Shown here piece after piece: positions 4,044 to 5,042 of a DNA stretch of 5,042 bases. The position numbers and the translations under genes are program-made. The notes beneath the pieces were generated by a model. The model saw only the letters and a list, made by a program, of their open reading frames with translations. It was not told the DNA's origin and made no database searches. Numbering within the stretch: the first letter of the stretch is position 1; each line of letters opens with the position of its first letter. Origin of the DNA: an uncultured Synechococcus sp. (GTDB lineage Bacteria > Cyanobacteriota > Cyanobacteriia > PCC-6307 > Cyanobiaceae); the NCBI GenBank assembly GCA_937975655.1, contig CALJTZ010000454.1, positions 1 through 5,042 on the forward strand, read 5' to 3'.

Positions 4044-4074
4044 CGTCTCATCGGGTCGGCTGCATGATGAGACG
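4044..4074. repeat. Perfect 9-bp hairpin with 13-nt loop
   Basis: CGTCTCATC (4044-4052) pairs perfectly with GATGAGACG (4066-4074). A further GATGAGAGACG at 4086-4096 could compete for the same left arm. No U-tract follows, so a terminator is unlikely. Confidence 0.65.
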
Positions 4075-4123
4075 TTAGTGAGTAGATGAGAGACGGAATG
4101 TAGTCGTTCCTAACTGTAACTCA

Positions 4124-4200
4124 CAACAGGGCTGAACTGTTGCTGCAACCACAGCGGATTGTCTATCCGCTGTCACCCCAGTCGTGGCCTGGCTGGTTGC
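4124..4200 (+). ncRNA. Possible structured RNA or DNA element with three-way junction
   Basis: CAACAG/CTGTTG (4124-4142) is a 6-bp hairpin. Next, GCAACC (4145-4150) can pair with GGTTGC (4195-4200) to close a junction. The junction contains a perfect 9-bp hairpin ACAGCGGAT-TGTCT-ATCCGCTGT (4151-4173) and a weak 4-bp hairpin CCAG/CTGG (4178-4192). The pairings are seen in the sequence; that they form an RNA is inferred. It matches no riboswitch or ribozyme class that I recognise, and the strand is uncertain. Confidence 0.35.
4145..4160 (+). repeat. 16-bp inverted repeat, right arm (partner 3704-3719)
   Basis: GCAACCACAGCGGATT, exact reverse complement of 3704-3719. It forms the 5' part of the 9-bp hairpin at 4151-4173. 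Confidence 0.75.
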
Positions 4201-4231
4201 AACGTAAGGAATGCAGGTGCACCAGGCCCAA

Positions 4232-4259
4232 GCACACTCCCCCCCATGGGGGAGTGTGC
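4232..4259. repeat. Perfect 12-bp hairpin, no U-tract
   Basis: GCACACTCCCCC pairs with GGGGGAGTGTGC around the 4-nt loop CCAT. It is the most stable single hairpin in the gene-free region. Neither strand has a T-run after it, so it is not a standard intrinsic terminator. Confidence 0.8.
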
Positions 4260-4295
4260 GCAGCTACCTACACAGGTACACCCGCTCAGGGATTA

Positions 4296-4369
4296 GCAAC
4301 GAGAACGCAACGACAACGGAGCACCCCTCAACAGAGGCGAGACATCAGCGAGACGACAACGCAACAACC
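4296..4369 (+). repeat. CAACG-rich short repeats next to an AT-rich patch
   Basis: GCAACGAGAACGCAACGACAACG (in two parts: 4296-4306 and 4307-4318) and GACGACAACGCAACAACC (4352-4369) are built from repeated CAACG/ACAACG units. They stop where the composition changes to AT-rich at 4371-4440. This layout is common in replication origins but is not specific to them. Confidence 0.4.
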
Positions 4370-4412
4370 ACTAATCTTTAAACGGTATTTATACGGATCT
4401 TCTACTGGATCA

Positions 4413-4440
4413 ATGACAGTATCAATACTGTATCTATTAA
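4413..4440 (+). promoter_or_regulatory. Promoter candidate with an embedded operator palindrome
   Basis: ATGACA (4413-4418), a 16-bp spacer and TATTAA (4435-4440) form a plausible rightward sigma70-type promoter. ACAGTAT-CA-ATACTGT (4416-4431), a perfect 7-bp inverted repeat with a 2-bp centre, covers the end of the -35 and most of the spacer, the place where a dimeric repressor would block polymerase. Transcription would run through the tandem hairpins at 4490-4592 to the gene at 4746, giving a leader of about 300 nt. The palindrome is certain, its role inferred. Confidence 0.45.
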
Positions 4441-4489
4441 ATCCAGAAGAGTAAGAGTTAGAGGGAAGAGAAAGCTATTGGAGGAGAGA

Positions 4490-4592
4490 GCCGATAAATC
4501 GGCTTCCTATCGGAAGCCTCTCTCGCTCCGCTAGGAGCTGCCGCGCTCAGCCGAGCTGAGCTTGCCTTCAACCACTGTTCAAAAGTGGTGAA
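4490..4592 (+). repeat. Cluster of five tandem hairpins in the leader of the rightward gene
   Basis: In order: GCCGAT-AA-ATCGGC (4490-4503); GGCTTCC-TATC-GGAAGCC (4501-4518), sharing GGC with the first; GCTCC-GCTA-GGAGC (4525-4538); GCTCAG-CCGAG-CTGAGC (4545-4561); and TTCAACCACT/AGTGGTGAA (4567-4592) with one bulged A. An alternative long pairing GAGAGAG/CTCTCTC (4484-4490 with 4518-4524) could enclose the first two. Five good stems in about 100 nt suggest a structured leader RNA or a single-strand DNA structure. Confidence 0.6.
4518..4540 (-). repeat. 23-bp inverted repeat, right arm (partner 3870-3892)
   Basis: Exact reverse complement of 3870-3892. It overlaps the third hairpin of the tandem cluster. 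Confidence 0.85.
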
Positions 4593-4704
4593 GAGCGGAG
4601 TGGGCCCCGAGCCAGCGGCCCCTGGCCCCGTAGCCTCAACAGATAAGCACTGTTAGGGCGAATCATAATGACCCGTGTCAAGGGGGGCTGTGCCGGATGG
4701 GTGT

Positions 4705-4718
4705 GACAGTTGACAGGG
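4705..4718 (+). repeat. 14-bp repeat GAC(T/A)GTTGACAGGG, right copy
   Basis: GACAGTTGACAGGG on the plus strand, partner of 3603-3616 on the minus strand. It contains TTGACA 31 bp upstream of the ATG at 4746, but no good -10 follows at the right distance (GTGAGT after 17 bp), so it is not by itself a convincing promoter. An alternative weak -10 (CATAAT, 4664-4669) lies further upstream. Confidence 0.6.
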
Positions 4719-4745
4719 TTTGATAGTTTTGGGTGAGTGAGTGTT

Positions 4746-5042
4746 ATGGCAATGGCGCTGCAGTGGAGGGGGGAGGAGAGGTTTTATGAGGCAGGGGGGC
4801 ACGTATGGGAGAAGAGGGAGGTTGAGGAGGGTGTTGGCTTCTGGGGCTGGGGAGAGGTGGAGGCTGGGCTGAAGGAGCTTGGGAGTGTTTGGAAGGGTAC
4901 CAGGGAGCAGAAGGCGATGTATCGGGTGTTGAAGGAGAGGCAGAGGGAGCTAGCGAAAGCTGGTGCTGGGGAGACGTTGGATACGGCGGAAGCGAGGAAG
5001 AGGTACTTCGAGAGGAGGCGTATGGAGGATGCGAAGGCAAGG
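4746..5042 (+). CDS. Unknown charged helical protein, C-terminus cut by window edge
   Basis: The only rightward gene. From the ATG at 4746 the frame is open for 99 codons to the window end. A GTG at 4737 and an ATG at 4752 are alternative starts, and a TGA in frame at 4734 bounds it. No Shine-Dalgarno is visible. The N-terminal part holds GEERFYEAGGHVWEKREVEE and a tryptophan/glycine stretch GVGFWGWG (29-36). From residue 37 it is a highly charged, probably helical or coiled-coil sequence (GLKELGSVWKGTREQKAMYR, RVLKERQRELAKAG, EARKRYFERRRMEDAKAR). Eleven of 13 arginines use AGG, unlike the mixed CGN use in the integrase. I do not recognise it; a replication, packaging or structural protein of the element are all possible. 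The opposite strand is also open but encodes proline/serine low complexity. Confidence 0.65.
   Translation, partial: MAMALQWRGEERFYEAGGHVWEKREVEEGVGFWGWGEVEAGLKELGSVWKGTREQKAMYRVLKERQRELAKAGAGETLDTAEARKRYFERRRMEDAKAR

Larger units (their letters stand above)
3612..4745. other. Gene-free region of about 1.1 kb, candidate control/replication region
   Basis: No frame here looks like a gene. The longest open frames give proline/threonine/histidine or glycine/valine low-complexity products. The plus strand is rich in C and A from 3612 to about 4020 (runs of CAACC, ACACCC), mixed with many perfect hairpins from 4040 to 4260, and CAACG-rich at 4296-4369. It is AT-rich at 4371-4440, then rich in A and G to the right end of the window. 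Genes on each side point away from it. Repeats, hairpins and a promoter-operator candidate are listed separately. No tRNA, rRNA or CRISPR array is visible. Confidence 0.7.

Noticed and set aside
4232..4259. Intrinsic terminator
   Set aside because: The 12-bp stem is strong but no T-run follows on either strand.
4140..4454. Plus-strand frame of 104 codons in the gene-free region
   Set aside because: It passes through the 9-bp and 12-bp perfect hairpins and the promoter-operator candidate, has irregular composition and no recognisable protein pattern.
4124..4745. Upstream guide-like RNA of an IscB/IsrB (HEARO) system
   Set aside because: A structured region before an open frame suggested it, but the protein at 4746 lacks the family's N-terminal motif and any visible nuclease motif.
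1..5042. tRNA gene or attachment site
   Set aside because: No cloverleaf with a T-loop signature was found by eye on either strand, and no duplicated core could be recognised, because the element ends are probably outside the window.

Overview
The window looks like the inner part of an integrative mobile element (prophage-like element, phage satellite or genomic island) from a GC-rich bacterium. Small-protein style and lack of Shine-Dalgarno sequences loosely suggest a picocyanobacterium of the Synechococcus/Cyanobium type, but no single gene proves the host. Nearly every gene in the left 3.5 kb lies on the minus strand. One gene, on the plus strand, enters from the right edge.

Left block (1-1046, minus): a MarR-like winged-helix regulator overlaps the start of a tyrosine recombinase that runs off the left edge. 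A perfect 13-bp palindrome lies just upstream of the regulator, as expected for self-repression of a regulator-integrase pair.

Middle block (1169-3611, minus): nine very small genes read as one operon. It runs from a TTGACA-17-TCTCAT promoter candidate near 3600 to an intrinsic terminator at 1169-1197. In transcription order the products are 67, 96, 71, 101, 78, 62 (ribbon-helix-helix DNA-binding protein), 78 (secreted, cysteine-containing), 63 and 43 (single membrane segment) residues. The first five have an identical 11-nt box, AAACCTTGCAA, placed 8 or 9 nt before the start codon, where a Shine-Dalgarno sequence would normally sit. This box fixes the starts, including a GTG start. Three intergenic gaps carry a two-hairpin module whose stems change sequence in a compensatory way between copies while the fold is kept.

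Right block (3612-4745): about 1.1 kb with no convincing gene. It is CA-rich on the plus strand at its left and AG-rich at its right, and holds short iteron-like repeats, long inverted repeats, many perfect hairpins, an AT-rich patch and a palindrome embedded in a promoter-like sequence. It lies between the leftward operon and the rightward gene and could be a divergent control region, a replication origin, a structured RNA locus, or a mixture. From 4746 an open reading frame for a charged, helical protein with a strong AGG arginine-codon bias runs off the right edge.

Inferred overall: integration module, accessory/early small-gene operon, then a control or replication region. The least familiar items are the shared start-codon box and the covarying two-hairpin element, which together suggest post-transcriptional control across the operon.
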